Assembly: GCF_003590645.1 (NCBI RefSeq)
Contig: NZ_CP031834.1
Location: 3,224,501-3,288,500, forward strand
Source: Mesorhizobium sp. DCY119
GTDB lineage: Bacteria > Pseudomonadota > Alphaproteobacteria > Rhizobiales > Rhizobiaceae
Direction of reading: 5' to 3'
Length of the DNA stretch: 64,000 nt
Below are positions 35,180 to 44,682 of the stretch, piece by piece. The stretch's first letter is position 1, and every line of letters starts with the position of its first letter. A model generated the notes under the pieces. The model had not been told where the DNA came from and did not search any database. It saw only the letters and a list, made by a program, of their open reading frames with translations. The position numbers were made by a program, and so were the translations under genes.

Positions 35180-35971
35180 TCATTTCGCAAGGAAGGTAAG
35201 GCCGAGCGTGCGCTCGACGATCGCCATGACGGCGACGGTGAGGAACATCAGCAACACCGACACCGACGCAATCGTCGGATCGAAGAACTGCTCGACATGG
35301 GCGAGGATCTGGATCGGCAGCGTCGAGATGCCGGGGCCGGTCAGGAACAGCGACGTCGAGACGTCGTTGATCGAGGTGATGAAAGCCAGGATGAAGGCCG
35401 CGATCACGCCCGAGCGGACATTGGGCAGCACGATGGTGAAGAAGGTTTTCAGCGGCCGGCTGCCGAGGCTGATCGCCGCTTCCTCGATCGAGAAATCGAA
35501 GGAAGCGAGGCTCGCCGAGATGACGCGGACGCAATAGGGCAGGACCAGAAGCGTGTGGCCGATGAGCAGCGTCAGGAAGATCGGCGCGCTGGCGCCGACC
35601 GCGACCGACTTGAGCAGCGAGAAACCGAGGACGATTTCCGGCACCAGAATGGGCAGCACGAAGACGGTGGAGAGCCATGTCGGCAGCTGGATGCGGTAGC
35701 GGTTGAGCGCATAGGCAGCCGGAATGCCGATCAGGAGGGCCAGTCCGGTGGCCAGAATGGCAAGCTGAAGGCTGGTGACAATGGTGCGCCGGAAGGCACT
35801 GATTTCAAAGATGTTCTCGAACCAGCGCAGCGACAGGCCCTGCGGCGGAAAGGTCAGGTAGGTCGTGTCGCTGACGGAGGCGCCGAGCACGATAATCAGC
35901 GGCCCGGTCAGGAAGATGTAGACCAGGATCGTGAACAGGATGAGCAGTGGATTGATGCGTGTGGTCATCAT
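35180..35971 (-). CDS. ABC transporter permease, PotC type
   Basis: 263-residue inner-membrane permease with six expected helices. The EAA-like loop is EEAAISLGSRPLKTFFTIVLP near residue 170. ATG at 35971 overlaps the stop of the upstream permease (ATGATGA). A longer open frame upstream in the same reading frame is an artefact of overlap with the other permease. Confidence 0.93.
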   Translation of the reverse strand: MMTTRINPLLILFTILVYIFLTGPLIIVLGASVSDTTYLTFPPQGLSLRWFENIFEISAFRRTIVTSLQLAILATGLALLIGIPAAYALNRYRIQLPTWLSTVFVLPILVPEIVLGFSLLKSVAVGASAPIFLTLLIGHTLLVLPYCVRVISASLASFDFSIEEAAISLGSRPLKTFFTIVLPNVRSGVIAAFILAFITSINDVSTSLFLTGPGISTLPIQILAHVEQFFDPTIASVSVLLMFLTVAVMAIVERTLGLTFLAK

Positions 35972-36795
35972 GTCGCCATCGGGTTGAGACGCCGCGCGAC
36001 GCGGCTCATGGCCAGCACGACGGTGACCGTTATCACCACCATGATCGCGGCGATGGTGGAGGCGCCGACCCAGTCGAAGGAGACCATGGCGCGCTGATAC
36101 ATCAGTGTGCCCATGACCATCTGGCGCTCGCCGCCGAGCAGTTGCGGCGTGGCATACGAGGTGAAGGAGCCAGTGAAGACCAGCACCGCGCCGACGATCA
36201 GACCGGGCACAGCCAGGGGCAGGATGACCTGCCGGAACGTGCCGGCCGGCGTCGCACCCAGCGAGGCGGAAGCCTGCACGACATCCTCGGGAATGTTTTC
36301 GAGCACGCCGACCAGCGTCAGGATCATCAGCGGCACGAAGAGGTAGACCATCGCGACGATGACCGAGCCTTGGGTGTAGAGCATCGCGAACGGCTCGGAC
36401 GTCACGCCGATACCGATCAGGAAGCTGTTGAGGATGCCGTTCTTGCCGAGGATGATCAGCCAGGCGAAGGAGCGCACGACGACGCCGGTGAGCAGCGGGA
36501 AGACCGCGGCGATGATGAGAAGGCTTTTCAGCCTGCCGGGTGATTTCGACACGACATAGGCGGTGAGGAAACCGACGACCAGCGAAATAGCGGTGGTGGC
36601 CAGCGATATTTCGAGCGTGCGCCACAGGACGCTGCGGCGGAAACCGCTGCCGAAGAAGGATGTGTAAGGCGAGAAGATTCCGGCCGTCTCGCCGAATGTC
36701 GTGCCGATGGTGGCGATCACCGGCAGCACGAGGAAGACCAGAACGACCAGCGTCGCGGGCGCGGCGAGCCACCATCCGGCATAGCGTTTCAGCAT
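35968..36795 (-). CDS. ABC transporter permease, PotB type
   Basis: 275-residue permease with six helices and an EAA-like loop (EDVVQASASLGATPAGTFRQVILP). ATG at 36795 gives the expected N-terminus (MLKRYAGWWLAAPATLVVLVF). It is separated from the binding-protein gene by about 335 bp containing a large palindrome. Confidence 0.94.
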   Translation of the reverse strand: MLKRYAGWWLAAPATLVVLVFLVLPVIATIGTTFGETAGIFSPYTSFFGSGFRRSVLWRTLEISLATTAISLVVGFLTAYVVSKSPGRLKSLLIIAAVFPLLTGVVVRSFAWLIILGKNGILNSFLIGIGVTSEPFAMLYTQGSVIVAMVYLFVPLMILTLVGVLENIPEDVVQASASLGATPAGTFRQVILPLAVPGLIVGAVLVFTGSFTSYATPQLLGGERQMVMGTLMYQRAMVSFDWVGASTIAAIMVVITVTVVLAMSRVARRLNPMAT

Positions 36796-37130
36796 GGAAG
36801 TCAGATCTCTTTCGTCATTGTCGAGCAGCACTTGGGCTCGAAAACCGATTGCATAAGGTCTGCTACCCTTCCTTGATCCGCCAAGAAAGGGGCAAAACGC
36901 CGCAAAAGGCTTGGTGCAGCATATTGAGCAGGGCAATCGTATATGGCGCAGCCAACCCCCACTCCGTCTCGGCTTCGCCGAGCCACCTCTCCCCCTCAAA
37001 AGGGGAGAGGAAGGGAGCCAGCCTTGCGGACGGCATTTCCTCTCCCCCGTCGATCGGGGGAGAGGTGGCTCGGCGAAGCCGAGACGGAGTGGGGGTCGAA
37101 TTTCATATGCGACCGCCCTTGGGCCGGCAC
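36796..37130. other. Spacer between binding-protein and permease genes
   Basis: 335 bases, unusually long inside an importer operon. Apart from the palindromic repeat B (36956-37095) nothing was found in it. Confidence 0.5.
36956..37095. repeat. Palindromic intergenic repeat, copy B (140 bp), inside the transporter operon
   Basis: Outer arms CCCCCACTCCGTCTCGG... and complement, running through a GAGCCACCTCTCCCC/GGGGAGAGGTGGCTC core; related to copy A at 27799-27949. It lies between the binding-protein and permease genes, where a stem-loop can raise the expression of the first gene relative to the next. Confidence 0.92.
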
Positions 37131-38171
37131 TTACATCCCGAAGACTTCGTTCCAGCGGTCGACCCAATCGGTCTTGGCGGCGTTGAGCTTTTCGTAGTCC
37201 ACCGGCTTCAGCGAGGCGATCATGTCGGCGCCGTAGGTCCAGAGCTTGGCCTGTTCCGGGGTCAGTTTGACCGAGGTAACGACCGGCGCATCGACGCCGT
37301 TTTCGGCAGTCTTTTGCTGAACTTCCGGCGACAGGATGAAGTTGATGAACTCGTGCGCAAGATCGACATTGGCAGCACCCTTGGGGATGTTGACCGTGTT
37401 CAGCGTCGCGATCGCACCGTCGGACAGATCGGCCCAGACTGCGGTCGGGACGGCTGCCTGGATCTGCGCGAGGGTAAAGTCCTGGGCGACTGCGGCGCTG
37501 ATTTCGCCGGTCGAGAACAGGTTCACCAGTTCGGAACCGGTGTTGTAGTTCTTCACCACATTGGGCTTCAGCTCCTCGACGGCCTTGAAGGCGGCGTCGC
37601 TGTCGGCGAAGGGATCGACACCGGCATGGGCGCCGGCGATCATCACCGCCATCGGGCCGGCGGTCGTGGTGATGCCGGGCAGCGAAAGCTGGCTCTTGAA
37701 GTCTTCCTTCCACAGATCGTTCCACGAGGTGATCGGCGTCTTCACCTTGGCGGAATCGTAGATCACGCCGACGCGGCCGATCGTGTAGGCCGGGCCGAAG
37801 TCCCCTTGCGGCGCCTTGGCCATGTCGTAGATGCCTGCGAGATTTGGCAGCTTCGCCTTGTCGACCGGCTGGAAAAGGCCTTCGGCAATGCCGATCTGCG
37901 AATAGGCGTCGGTGAAATAGGCGACATCGACGCCCTCGCCGCCGCGGATCTTGATCTTGTTGAGGCGGTCGGCGTTGTTGCCGGTCTCGAACACGATCTC
38001 GCAGCCGCATTTCTCCTTGAACGGCTTGATGATGTACTCATCCAGCTTGTCGCCGTTGAACCCCCACCAGGAAATCGTCAGCGTCTTGGACTGCGCCCAG
38101 GCCGGCGCACTGGCAATCGATGCCGCCAGGCAAGCCGCAGCAGCCATGACGATGGTTTGAACTCTTTTCAC
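37131..38171 (-). CDS. ABC transporter substrate-binding protein, PotD/PotF family
   Basis: 346-residue periplasmic binding protein with a signal peptide (MKRVQTIVMAAAACLAASIASAPAWAQ). The family features are LTISWWGFNGDKLDEYI in the first strand, GGEGVDVAYFTDAY, and TITSWNDLW-like text (TPITSWNDLW). The ligand is unknown: polyamines, iron and small organic compounds are all carried by this family. GTG start at 38171 with GAGG six bases upstream. First gene of the operon that continues to permeases, ATPase, amidohydrolase and M20 peptidase. Confidence 0.93.
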   Translation of the reverse strand: MKRVQTIVMAAAACLAASIASAPAWAQSKTLTISWWGFNGDKLDEYIIKPFKEKCGCEIVFETGNNADRLNKIKIRGGEGVDVAYFTDAYSQIGIAEGLFQPVDKAKLPNLAGIYDMAKAPQGDFGPAYTIGRVGVIYDSAKVKTPITSWNDLWKEDFKSQLSLPGITTTAGPMAVMIAGAHAGVDPFADSDAAFKAVEELKPNVVKNYNTGSELVNLFSTGEISAAVAQDFTLAQIQAAVPTAVWADLSDGAIATLNTVNIPKGAANVDLAHEFINFILSPEVQQKTAENGVDAPVVTSVKLTPEQAKLWTYGADMIASLKPVDYEKLNAAKTDWVDRWNEVFGM

Positions 38172-38313
38172 TTTGACGCCTCTTGTTGTTTTGATCCCGG
38201 CGGTTTCTACAGCCGCACCGCATGGCGAGGAAGCCTATTTTCGCATCAGGAAACAGGCAAGGCCAAAGATTGTGCATTGCACATCATTATCGAGCGGCGG
38301 GAAAAGCCGAGAG

Positions 38314-41100
38314 CTATTCGAAGGCGTAGGTGAAGCCCTCGTCGGATGCGCCGACGGTGACCTTGGCCAGCTTTTCGCCGTCGATCGACCGGTTCAGCAC
38401 ACCACGGCTCATGCTTGGCAAAAGCGTGTTGGTCAGGATCGCATCGATCATGCGGCCGCCCGATTCGATCTCGGTGCAGCGCGCCTTGATCATTTCCATC
38501 ACGCCGTCGCCGATGACCAGTTCGGCGTCGTGGCTGGCGCGCAGCCGTCGGGCGATCTTGGCAAACTGGATGCGCGTTATCGCCTCGATCATCGAGCCGG
38601 ACAGCGGATAGTAGGGAATGGTGACGACACGGCCCAGGAATGCCGCCGGAAAGACTTTCAGCAGCGGTGCGCGCAGCGATGCGTCGAGGTCTTCGATGGC
38701 CTCGCGCTTCTGGCCGCCCTCCGTCTTATGCATGATGACTTCGGAGCCTACATTGGAGGTCAGCAAGATCAGCGTGTTGCGGAAATCGATCCGCCGCCCC
38801 TCGCTGTCGTCCATCATGCCCTTGTCAAAGACCTGGAAGAAGATTTCGTGGACGTCCGGATGGGCCTTCTCGACCTCGTCGAGCAGGATCACCGAATAGG
38901 GGCGCCGACGCACGGCTTCTGTGAGGATGCCGCCCTTGCCGTAGCCGACATAGCCGGGAGGCGCACCCTTGAGTGTCGAGACGGTATGCGCTTCCTGAAA
39001 CTCCGACATGTTGATGGAAATGAGGTTCTGCTCGCCGCCGTAGAGTGTCTCGGCAAGGGCAAGTGCCGTCTCGGTCTTGCCGACGCCGGAGGGGCCGCAC
39101 AGCAGGAAGACGCCGACCGGCTTTTCCGGTGCGCCGAGGCCGGCGCGGCTGATCTGCACGCGCTTGGCGATCATCTCCATGGCATGATCCTGCCCAACGA
39201 CGCGCTCGGCCAGCACGCCGGCCAGACGCAGCGCCTTCTCGGTCTGGCTGGTCAGCATCCGCCCGGTCGGGATGCCGGTCCAGTCCTGCACGACCGAAGC
39301 AACCGCATTGCGGTCGACGGAGAGCAGGATCAGCGGGGTTTCGCCCTGCATTTCAGCCAGCTCGGCCATGAGGCCCTTGAGGCGGGTCAGATCAGCGGTG
39401 TTGGCGGGTGGCGCGGCCTCGGCTTCCGGCGGCAGTTCCGCGACGATCGGAGCGTCCTCTGCACTTGCCGGAGCTTCAGCGCCGACCAGTTCGGCAACGG
39501 GCTGCTTAGCGACTTCCTCTTCGGCAGGAGTCTCCTGGCCCGTCGTGACGGCATCAAGCGGAACGCCCTCGCCGCGCAGCTTTGCGCGAACCTCCAGGAT
39601 ATCGGCAACAACGGTCTTTTCGCGTTCCCAACGCGCCTCGGCGGCAGCCAGGGCGGCGTCGGTTTCCTCGATGCCCGTGTCGACACGCGCCTGCCTGTCG
39701 ACGGCATCGATGCCGATCGCGGTTTCGCGGCCAATGATGCCTTTTTCCACTTCCAGCGCCTGGCGGCGGCGCATCAGATCTTCCACCTCGGCAGGCCGCG
39801 AATGCTGCGAGATCGCGACGCGGGCGCAGGCCGTATCGAGCAGGCTCACCGCCTTGTCGGGAAGCTGGCGGGCCGGGATGTAGCGGTGCGAAAGCTGCAC
39901 CGCCGTCTCGATCGCCTCATCGAGTATCTGCACCTGATGGTGCTTTTCCAGCGTGCCGGCAACGCCGCGCAGCATCAGGATGGCAGCGGCCTCGTCGGGC
40001 TCGTCGACCTTTACCGTCTGGAAGCGGCGGGTGAGTGCGGGGTCCTTCTCGATATGCTGCTTGTATTCGGCCCAGGTGGTCGCGGCGATGGTGCGCAGTT
40101 CGCCGCGCGCCAGTGCAGGCTTCAGCAGGTTCGCGGCGTCACCCGTGCCGGCGGCACCGCCTGCCCCGATCAGCGTGTGGGCCTCGTCGATGAACAGGAT
40201 CACCGGCGTCTCGGAGGACTGTACTTCGTCAATGACAGCCTTGAGCCGTTTCTCGAACTCGCCCTTGACGCTGGCGCCGGCCTGCATCAGGCCGATATCG
40301 AGCATGCGCAGGCTGACATTCTGCAGCATCGGCGGCACGTCGCCCTCGGCGATGCGCAGCGCAAAGCCCTCGACCACCGCCGTCTTGCCGACGCCGGCCT
40401 CGCCAGTCAGGATCGGGTTGTTCTGGCGGCGGCGCATCAGGATATCGACGATCTGGCGGATCTCGGGATCGCGGCCGACCACGGCATCGAGCTTGCCTTC
40501 GCGGGCCCTTGCGGTCAGGTCGGTCGAATATTTGGCAAGTGCTGAATCGCCCCCCGGCGCGCGCCGAAGAGGTGCGGCCTCGGCGACCGGTGCGGGACCA
40601 GCCGCCTCGAGCGAGCCGGACACCACATCGTCCAGGCGCGCGATGACGCCGTCGGCATCGATCTTGTCGAACTCCGGGCTGATCTTGGACAGAAGCCCGT
40701 CGAGAACGGGTGTCTTCAGCGCGGCCAGGATCACATAGGCGCCGCGAACCTCATCCGCGCCGAACTCGATCGACGCCAGGTTCCAGGCCTCCTGGATGGC
40801 GTGGAAGATGTGGTCGGAGAACTCCTCGATCGAGGTTGCGCCATAGGGCAGCTTGTCGATGGCACGAGACATGTCGGCGGCCAGGCGGCTCGCATCGACG
40901 CCAGCGTCGGCAAGGATGAGTTGCACGTCCGCCCGATCCGACAACACAAGTTGCTCGATCCAGTGGACAAGTTCCACATAAGGATTGCCGCGGAGCTTTG
41001 CTGCATCCGCCGCTGCCTTGAAGGCGCGCACACAGGTCGGATTGAGTTTTCCGACCAATTCCTTGCGCTTGAAACCTTGCGATGACTTGCGTTGCTGCAT
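38314..41100 (-). CDS. clpV: Type VI secretion ATPase ClpV (TssH)
   Basis: Hexameric AAA+ disaggregase that recycles the contracted TssB/TssC sheath; 928 residues. The N domain (1-160) is followed by AAA1 with Walker A GEAGVGKTAVVEG near 232, then a middle coiled coil (about 400-540) with an extended Ala/Glu/Pro-rich insertion (residues about 520-570), and AAA2 with GPSGVGKTETALALAE near 667. ATG at 41100. It is divergent from tssA across 328 bp, and stands alone on the minus strand, upstream of the ABC operon. Confidence 0.96.
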   Translation of the reverse strand: MQQRKSSQGFKRKELVGKLNPTCVRAFKAAADAAKLRGNPYVELVHWIEQLVLSDRADVQLILADAGVDASRLAADMSRAIDKLPYGATSIEEFSDHIFHAIQEAWNLASIEFGADEVRGAYVILAALKTPVLDGLLSKISPEFDKIDADGVIARLDDVVSGSLEAAGPAPVAEAAPLRRAPGGDSALAKYSTDLTARAREGKLDAVVGRDPEIRQIVDILMRRRQNNPILTGEAGVGKTAVVEGFALRIAEGDVPPMLQNVSLRMLDIGLMQAGASVKGEFEKRLKAVIDEVQSSETPVILFIDEAHTLIGAGGAAGTGDAANLLKPALARGELRTIAATTWAEYKQHIEKDPALTRRFQTVKVDEPDEAAAILMLRGVAGTLEKHHQVQILDEAIETAVQLSHRYIPARQLPDKAVSLLDTACARVAISQHSRPAEVEDLMRRRQALEVEKGIIGRETAIGIDAVDRQARVDTGIEETDAALAAAEARWEREKTVVADILEVRAKLRGEGVPLDAVTTGQETPAEEEVAKQPVAELVGAEAPASAEDAPIVAELPPEAEAAPPANTADLTRLKGLMAELAEMQGETPLILLSVDRNAVASVVQDWTGIPTGRMLTSQTEKALRLAGVLAERVVGQDHAMEMIAKRVQISRAGLGAPEKPVGVFLLCGPSGVGKTETALALAETLYGGEQNLISINMSEFQEAHTVSTLKGAPPGYVGYGKGGILTEAVRRRPYSVILLDEVEKAHPDVHEIFFQVFDKGMMDDSEGRRIDFRNTLILLTSNVGSEVIMHKTEGGQKREAIEDLDASLRAPLLKVFPAAFLGRVVTIPYYPLSGSMIEAITRIQFAKIARRLRASHDAELVIGDGVMEMIKARCTEIESGGRMIDAILTNTLLPSMSRGVLNRSIDGEKLAKVTVGASDEGFTYAFE

Positions 41101-41428
41101 GACGGCTCCGATACGACTGGTTCCTATCGTTTGTGCGTCTCTTCAAAACGTCATCACATGAATAAGAAGTACGTTTCCCCTGATTGTGCGAGTTTACAAA
41201 GCTTTGGGAAAATCGTGACTTCCCAATCAACGCCTCAAAACTGAAGCCGATAGCCATAATTGCATATCTGTTGTGGCAAGTGTGATATTTGTCATATTCA
41301 TGCAAACAGAGGAAAAGTAAATTTCCTTAGTCATGAAATCAAGATGCTGAAAGCTTTGTAGGATAACTGCCTGATTTGTGGTAAATCTAGGCTCCGTTCG
41401 GTGACGGAATCCACCGATGGTGGTGAAG
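41101..41428. promoter_or_regulatory. Divergent clpV/tssA promoter region with paired motifs
   Basis: 328 bp, AT-rich. The 11-bp motif TACAAAGCTTT occurs at 41195-41205 and, inverted, at 41350-41360; the first overlaps the perfect 10-bp palindrome CAAAGCTTTG. Both are possible regulator sites. A TGGCAAG at about 41276 lacks the GC half of a sigma-54 site at the right spacing. Confidence 0.5.
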
Positions 41429-42601
41429 ATGATTGATTTATCTTCCTGGTTGAGTCCGCTGGACGGAGAAAGTCCTTCCGGGGAGAGTCTGCGTAATAAC
41501 AGGGACTTCCATGAACTGGAACGTCTCATGCAGCCGCAAATCGAAGTGGCGCGCGATGAACGCAACAACCCGTCCTCCCGAACAGAAATTCCACCCGACT
41601 GGTCGGCAGTACTTGAGAAGGCAGAAGAACTGCGCACGCAGGGACGTGATCTGCGGCTTCTGGTCTTTGTTACACGGGCGCTGACCAATCTTTACGGACT
41701 GGCCGGGCTGAAGGACGGCCTGACGCTGATTGCCGGCACCTTCGACGCACATTGGGAGACGATGCACCCCGAATTGCGGCCGGATGCGCCTCCGCGCGAT
41801 GCAGCACTCAGGCGCATCAACGCCCTCATGCAGTTGCAGAACGACCAGGACGGGCCGCTGGGCGACCTGCGGCGGATGACGATGTTCGAGCCGCGCGGCG
41901 GCCTCGGCCCGATTACGGGCCGTGACCTCGAGCTAGGCACGCTGGACGGCCGGGCGATGCTGAAGGAAGCCGCCTCCGGATTGAACGACGCGGAGAAGAC
42001 CGAGCTTGCCAACAGGCACGACCAGCTCGTGGACCGCGTGCGCAAGGGATGCCTGACGCAGTTCGACAATGCGCCTGCCGAAATGACGGAGATGCTCGGC
42101 AACGCCCGCGAGGCGGTGGCCGCACTCTATGCCGTCGAAGTGGCGCTCAATGCACGCCTGGGTGACGGCAATGTCGCCATTGCCGATCTGAAAAAGTTCC
42201 TCGAGCGCGTTCTTGCCACGCTGGAGCGCGGCGCGACCGGCCAGACGGCGACAGGCGCGAGCAACCCCGCCGAGGCGGCACCCGAGATCCAGCAGCCGGT
42301 CACCAACGGGCATGCTGCGCCGATTTACAACGGAACAACGAGCACCGGAACCATGGGCGTCTTTCCCGATCGCCTCACGTCGCGAGAAGACGTGCTGAAG
42401 TGCCTCGATCTCATCGTCGCCTTCTACGACCGCACCGAGCCATCGAGCCCGATCCCGCATCTGGCGCGACGGGTCCGGCGAATGGTGCCGATGGATTTCG
42501 TGGAACTGATGGAGGACCTCGCCCCCTCCGGCCTCAAGGAATTCCGGCTTCTCGCCGGCGAACCCGAAAACAGAAAAACCGCCCAAAAGGACGAAAGGTG
42601 A
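41429..42601 (+). CDS. tssA: Type VI secretion system protein TssA (ImpA)
   Basis: Baseplate and sheath assembly protein, 390 residues. The N-terminal ImpA domain covers residues 10-130 (PSGESLRNNRDFHELERLMQP, RDLRLLVFVTRALTNLYGLAGL, HWETMHPELRPDAPPRDAALRRINAL). The C-terminal region (RRVRRMVPMDFVELMEDLAP) marks the shorter TssA type that has no long VasJ extension. ATG 41429 follows GGTGG. First gene of the tss operon. Confidence 0.93.
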   Translation: MIDLSSWLSPLDGESPSGESLRNNRDFHELERLMQPQIEVARDERNNPSSRTEIPPDWSAVLEKAEELRTQGRDLRLLVFVTRALTNLYGLAGLKDGLTLIAGTFDAHWETMHPELRPDAPPRDAALRRINALMQLQNDQDGPLGDLRRMTMFEPRGGLGPITGRDLELGTLDGRAMLKEAASGLNDAEKTELANRHDQLVDRVRKGCLTQFDNAPAEMTEMLGNAREAVAALYAVEVALNARLGDGNVAIADLKKFLERVLATLERGATGQTATGASNPAEAAPEIQQPVTNGHAAPIYNGTTSTGTMGVFPDRLTSREDVLKCLDLIVAFYDRTEPSSPIPHLARRVRRMVPMDFVELMEDLAPSGLKEFRLLAGEPENRKTAQKDER

Positions 42602-42607
42602 CCGACG

Positions 42608-43144
42608 ATGAGCGAAAGCAAAGCCAAGGTGATCGAACGAAATCGGGCGCCCCGCGTCCAGATTTCCTATGACGTCGAAACATATGGAAGCCCGACAACC
42701 GTCGAACTGCCGGTGGTCATGGGTGTGATGGCCGATCTTTCCGGCGCATCGCAAACGCCGGAGGCGCAGAAGTCGGTTCTGGACCGCACTTTCGTCGAGA
42801 CCGACGCAAACCGCTTCAAGCGCTTCATGGAAGCGCTCGGACCCAGGGTGAAAGCGCGGGTTCCCAACAAGCTGCCCCAGCCCGAAGGCCAGGAGCGCGA
42901 CGAGGAACTGCCGATCGATCTCACCTTCACCAGCATGGGCGACTTCGCCCCCGACAAGATCGCCGAGCAGGTTCCGCAACTGGCTGAAATCCTGAAGATG
43001 CGGCGCCAGCTCGAGGAGCTTCTGGGCTTCATGGACGGGCGTGTCGACGCTGAAAAACGCATCGCCCAGATGCTGAACAACGAACCGCTGCTCGGGCAGA
43101 TCGCCGAACAGGCGCTGAGCGACAGTGACAAGGCGGAGGGCTGA
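42608..43144 (+). CDS. tssB: Type VI secretion contractile sheath small subunit TssB
   Basis: 178-residue sheath subunit (VipA/ImpB). Family features: RVQISYDVETYGSPTTVELPVVMGVMADLSG and FTSMGDFAPDKIAEQVPQLAEILKMRRQLEELLG. With TssC it forms the contractile sheath that ClpV later disassembles. Starts 6 bp after tssA; AAAGG upstream. Confidence 0.96.
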   Translation: MSESKAKVIERNRAPRVQISYDVETYGSPTTVELPVVMGVMADLSGASQTPEAQKSVLDRTFVETDANRFKRFMEALGPRVKARVPNKLPQPEGQERDEELPIDLTFTSMGDFAPDKIAEQVPQLAEILKMRRQLEELLGFMDGRVDAEKRIAQMLNNEPLLGQIAEQALSDSDKAEG

Positions 43145-43147
43145 GCC

Positions 43148-44656
43148 ATGGCCGAGCAGGAAAAAGTCGCCGCGAACGGCGCAGCCGAGGCGGAAGCCGT
43201 AGACCTGGGTGAGTTCAGCGAACTTCTGGAAAAGGATTTTCGCGTCAAGAAGGACGACAGCGAGAAACTGCAGGGTCTGGTCCGCAATCTGGCGCTTGCC
43301 GCCCGCTCGCGCTCCGAGACGACCGCGATCTCGTCCAATGCGATCAAGTCGATCAAGTCGCTCATCGCCGGCATCGACAAGATGCTGACGATCCAGATGA
43401 ACGAAATCCTCCACGCGCCGGAAGTGCGCGAAATGGAGGGGACCTGGCGCGGCCTCTGGTATCTGATCAACAATACCGAGACGGATCAGAAACTGAAGAT
43501 CCGGGTGATGAACATCTCCAAGCAGCAACTGGCCGAAACGCTCGAAGACTACGAAGGCCAGATGTGGGACCAGAGCCCGATCTTCAAGAAGATCTACACC
43601 GAAGAATATTCGATGCTCGGTGGCGCGCCCTATACCTATCTGATGGGGGCCTACGAGTTCTCGAACCATCCGCAGGATGTCGGGCTGCTGCGCAATCTGT
43701 CTGGCATCTGCGCCTCTGCGCATACGCCTTTCATTGCCGCAGCCTCACCCCGCCTGTTCCGCATGGACAGCTGGCAGGAACTGCCCAATCCGCAGGACCT
43801 CCAGATGATCGTCTCCAATCCGGCCTACGCGTCGTGGCAGTCGCTGCGCGAGAGCGAGGATTCGCGATACATCGGGCTGACCATGCCGCGCGTTTTGGCG
43901 CGGCTGCCCTATGGCGCGGAGACGGTGCCGGTGAAGGGCTTCTCCTTCGAGGAGGAGGTCGAGAAAGACCACAACAAATATGTCTGGATGAATGCCGCCT
44001 TCCCGATGAGCGTCAACATCAACCGCAGCCACAAGCTGTTTGGCTGGGGCACGCAGATACGCGGCGTGGAAAACGGCGGCACGGTCATCAACCTGCCGGT
44101 GCACACCTTCCCGACCGACGACGGCTCGGTCGCTATGAAATGCCCGACTGAAGTCGCGATCGACGACCGGCGCGAGGCGGAGCTCGCCAAGCTCGGCCTG
44201 ATGCCGATCCTGCATCGCAAGAACACCGACCTGGCTTCGTTCATCGGTGCGCATTCGCTGCAGGATGACGAAACGCGGGCCGGCCGGCTGGTCGATCCCG
44301 ATGCCCAGTCAAATGAGCGGCTGAGCGCCAACCTGCCCTATCTGTTCCCGGTTTCGCGCTTCGCGCACTACCTCAAGGCGATCGCGCGCGACAAGGTCGG
44401 CTCGTTCAAGGAGCGGTCCGACATGCAGATTTGGCTGACCGAGTGGATCAACCGCTATGTGCTGGCCAACCCGGCCTTCGCCGACGACAAGGCCCGCGCC
44501 AAGCGCCCGCTCGCCGCCGCCGAGGTGCAGGTGGACAGCGTCGAAGGCCGACCGGGCTACTACGCGGCCCGCTTCTATCTACGCCCGCACTATCAGTTGG
44601 AAGGCATCAACGCCTCGCTCCGGCTCGTCTCCGAGCTGCCTTCCGTCAAGCAGTAA
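43148..44656 (+). CDS. tssC: Type VI secretion contractile sheath large subunit TssC
   Basis: 502-residue sheath subunit (VipB/ImpC). It shows the expected EFSELLEKDFRVKKDD start, EVREMEGTWRGLWYLINNTE, a RLPYGAETVPVKGFSFEEE region and the C-terminal DVQIWLTEWINRY-like segment (DMQIWLTEWINRYV). Complete in length. It follows tssB by 3 bp. Confidence 0.97.
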   Translation: MAEQEKVAANGAAEAEAVDLGEFSELLEKDFRVKKDDSEKLQGLVRNLALAARSRSETTAISSNAIKSIKSLIAGIDKMLTIQMNEILHAPEVREMEGTWRGLWYLINNTETDQKLKIRVMNISKQQLAETLEDYEGQMWDQSPIFKKIYTEEYSMLGGAPYTYLMGAYEFSNHPQDVGLLRNLSGICASAHTPFIAAASPRLFRMDSWQELPNPQDLQMIVSNPAYASWQSLRESEDSRYIGLTMPRVLARLPYGAETVPVKGFSFEEEVEKDHNKYVWMNAAFPMSVNINRSHKLFGWGTQIRGVENGGTVINLPVHTFPTDDGSVAMKCPTEVAIDDRREAELAKLGLMPILHRKNTDLASFIGAHSLQDDETRAGRLVDPDAQSNERLSANLPYLFPVSRFAHYLKAIARDKVGSFKERSDMQIWLTEWINRYVLANPAFADDKARAKRPLAAAEVQVDSVEGRPGYYAARFYLRPHYQLEGINASLRLVSELPSVKQ

Positions 44657-44682
44657 TCATTTGAGCACGATGGAGAACGGAA

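Noticed and set aside
35968-38010. A 680-codon frame that seems to join the binding-protein region to a permease
   Set aside because: The N-terminal part is an out-of-frame read of the binding-protein gene and of the palindromic repeat; only 35968-36795 is a permease.
38173-40545. A 790-codon open frame antisense to clpV
   Set aside because: It is a shadow of clpV, with a His/Gln/Arg-rich, non-protein-like composition.
41270-41300. Sigma-54 promoter before tssA
   Set aside because: TGGCAAG is present but the GC element is not at the needed 10-bp spacing.
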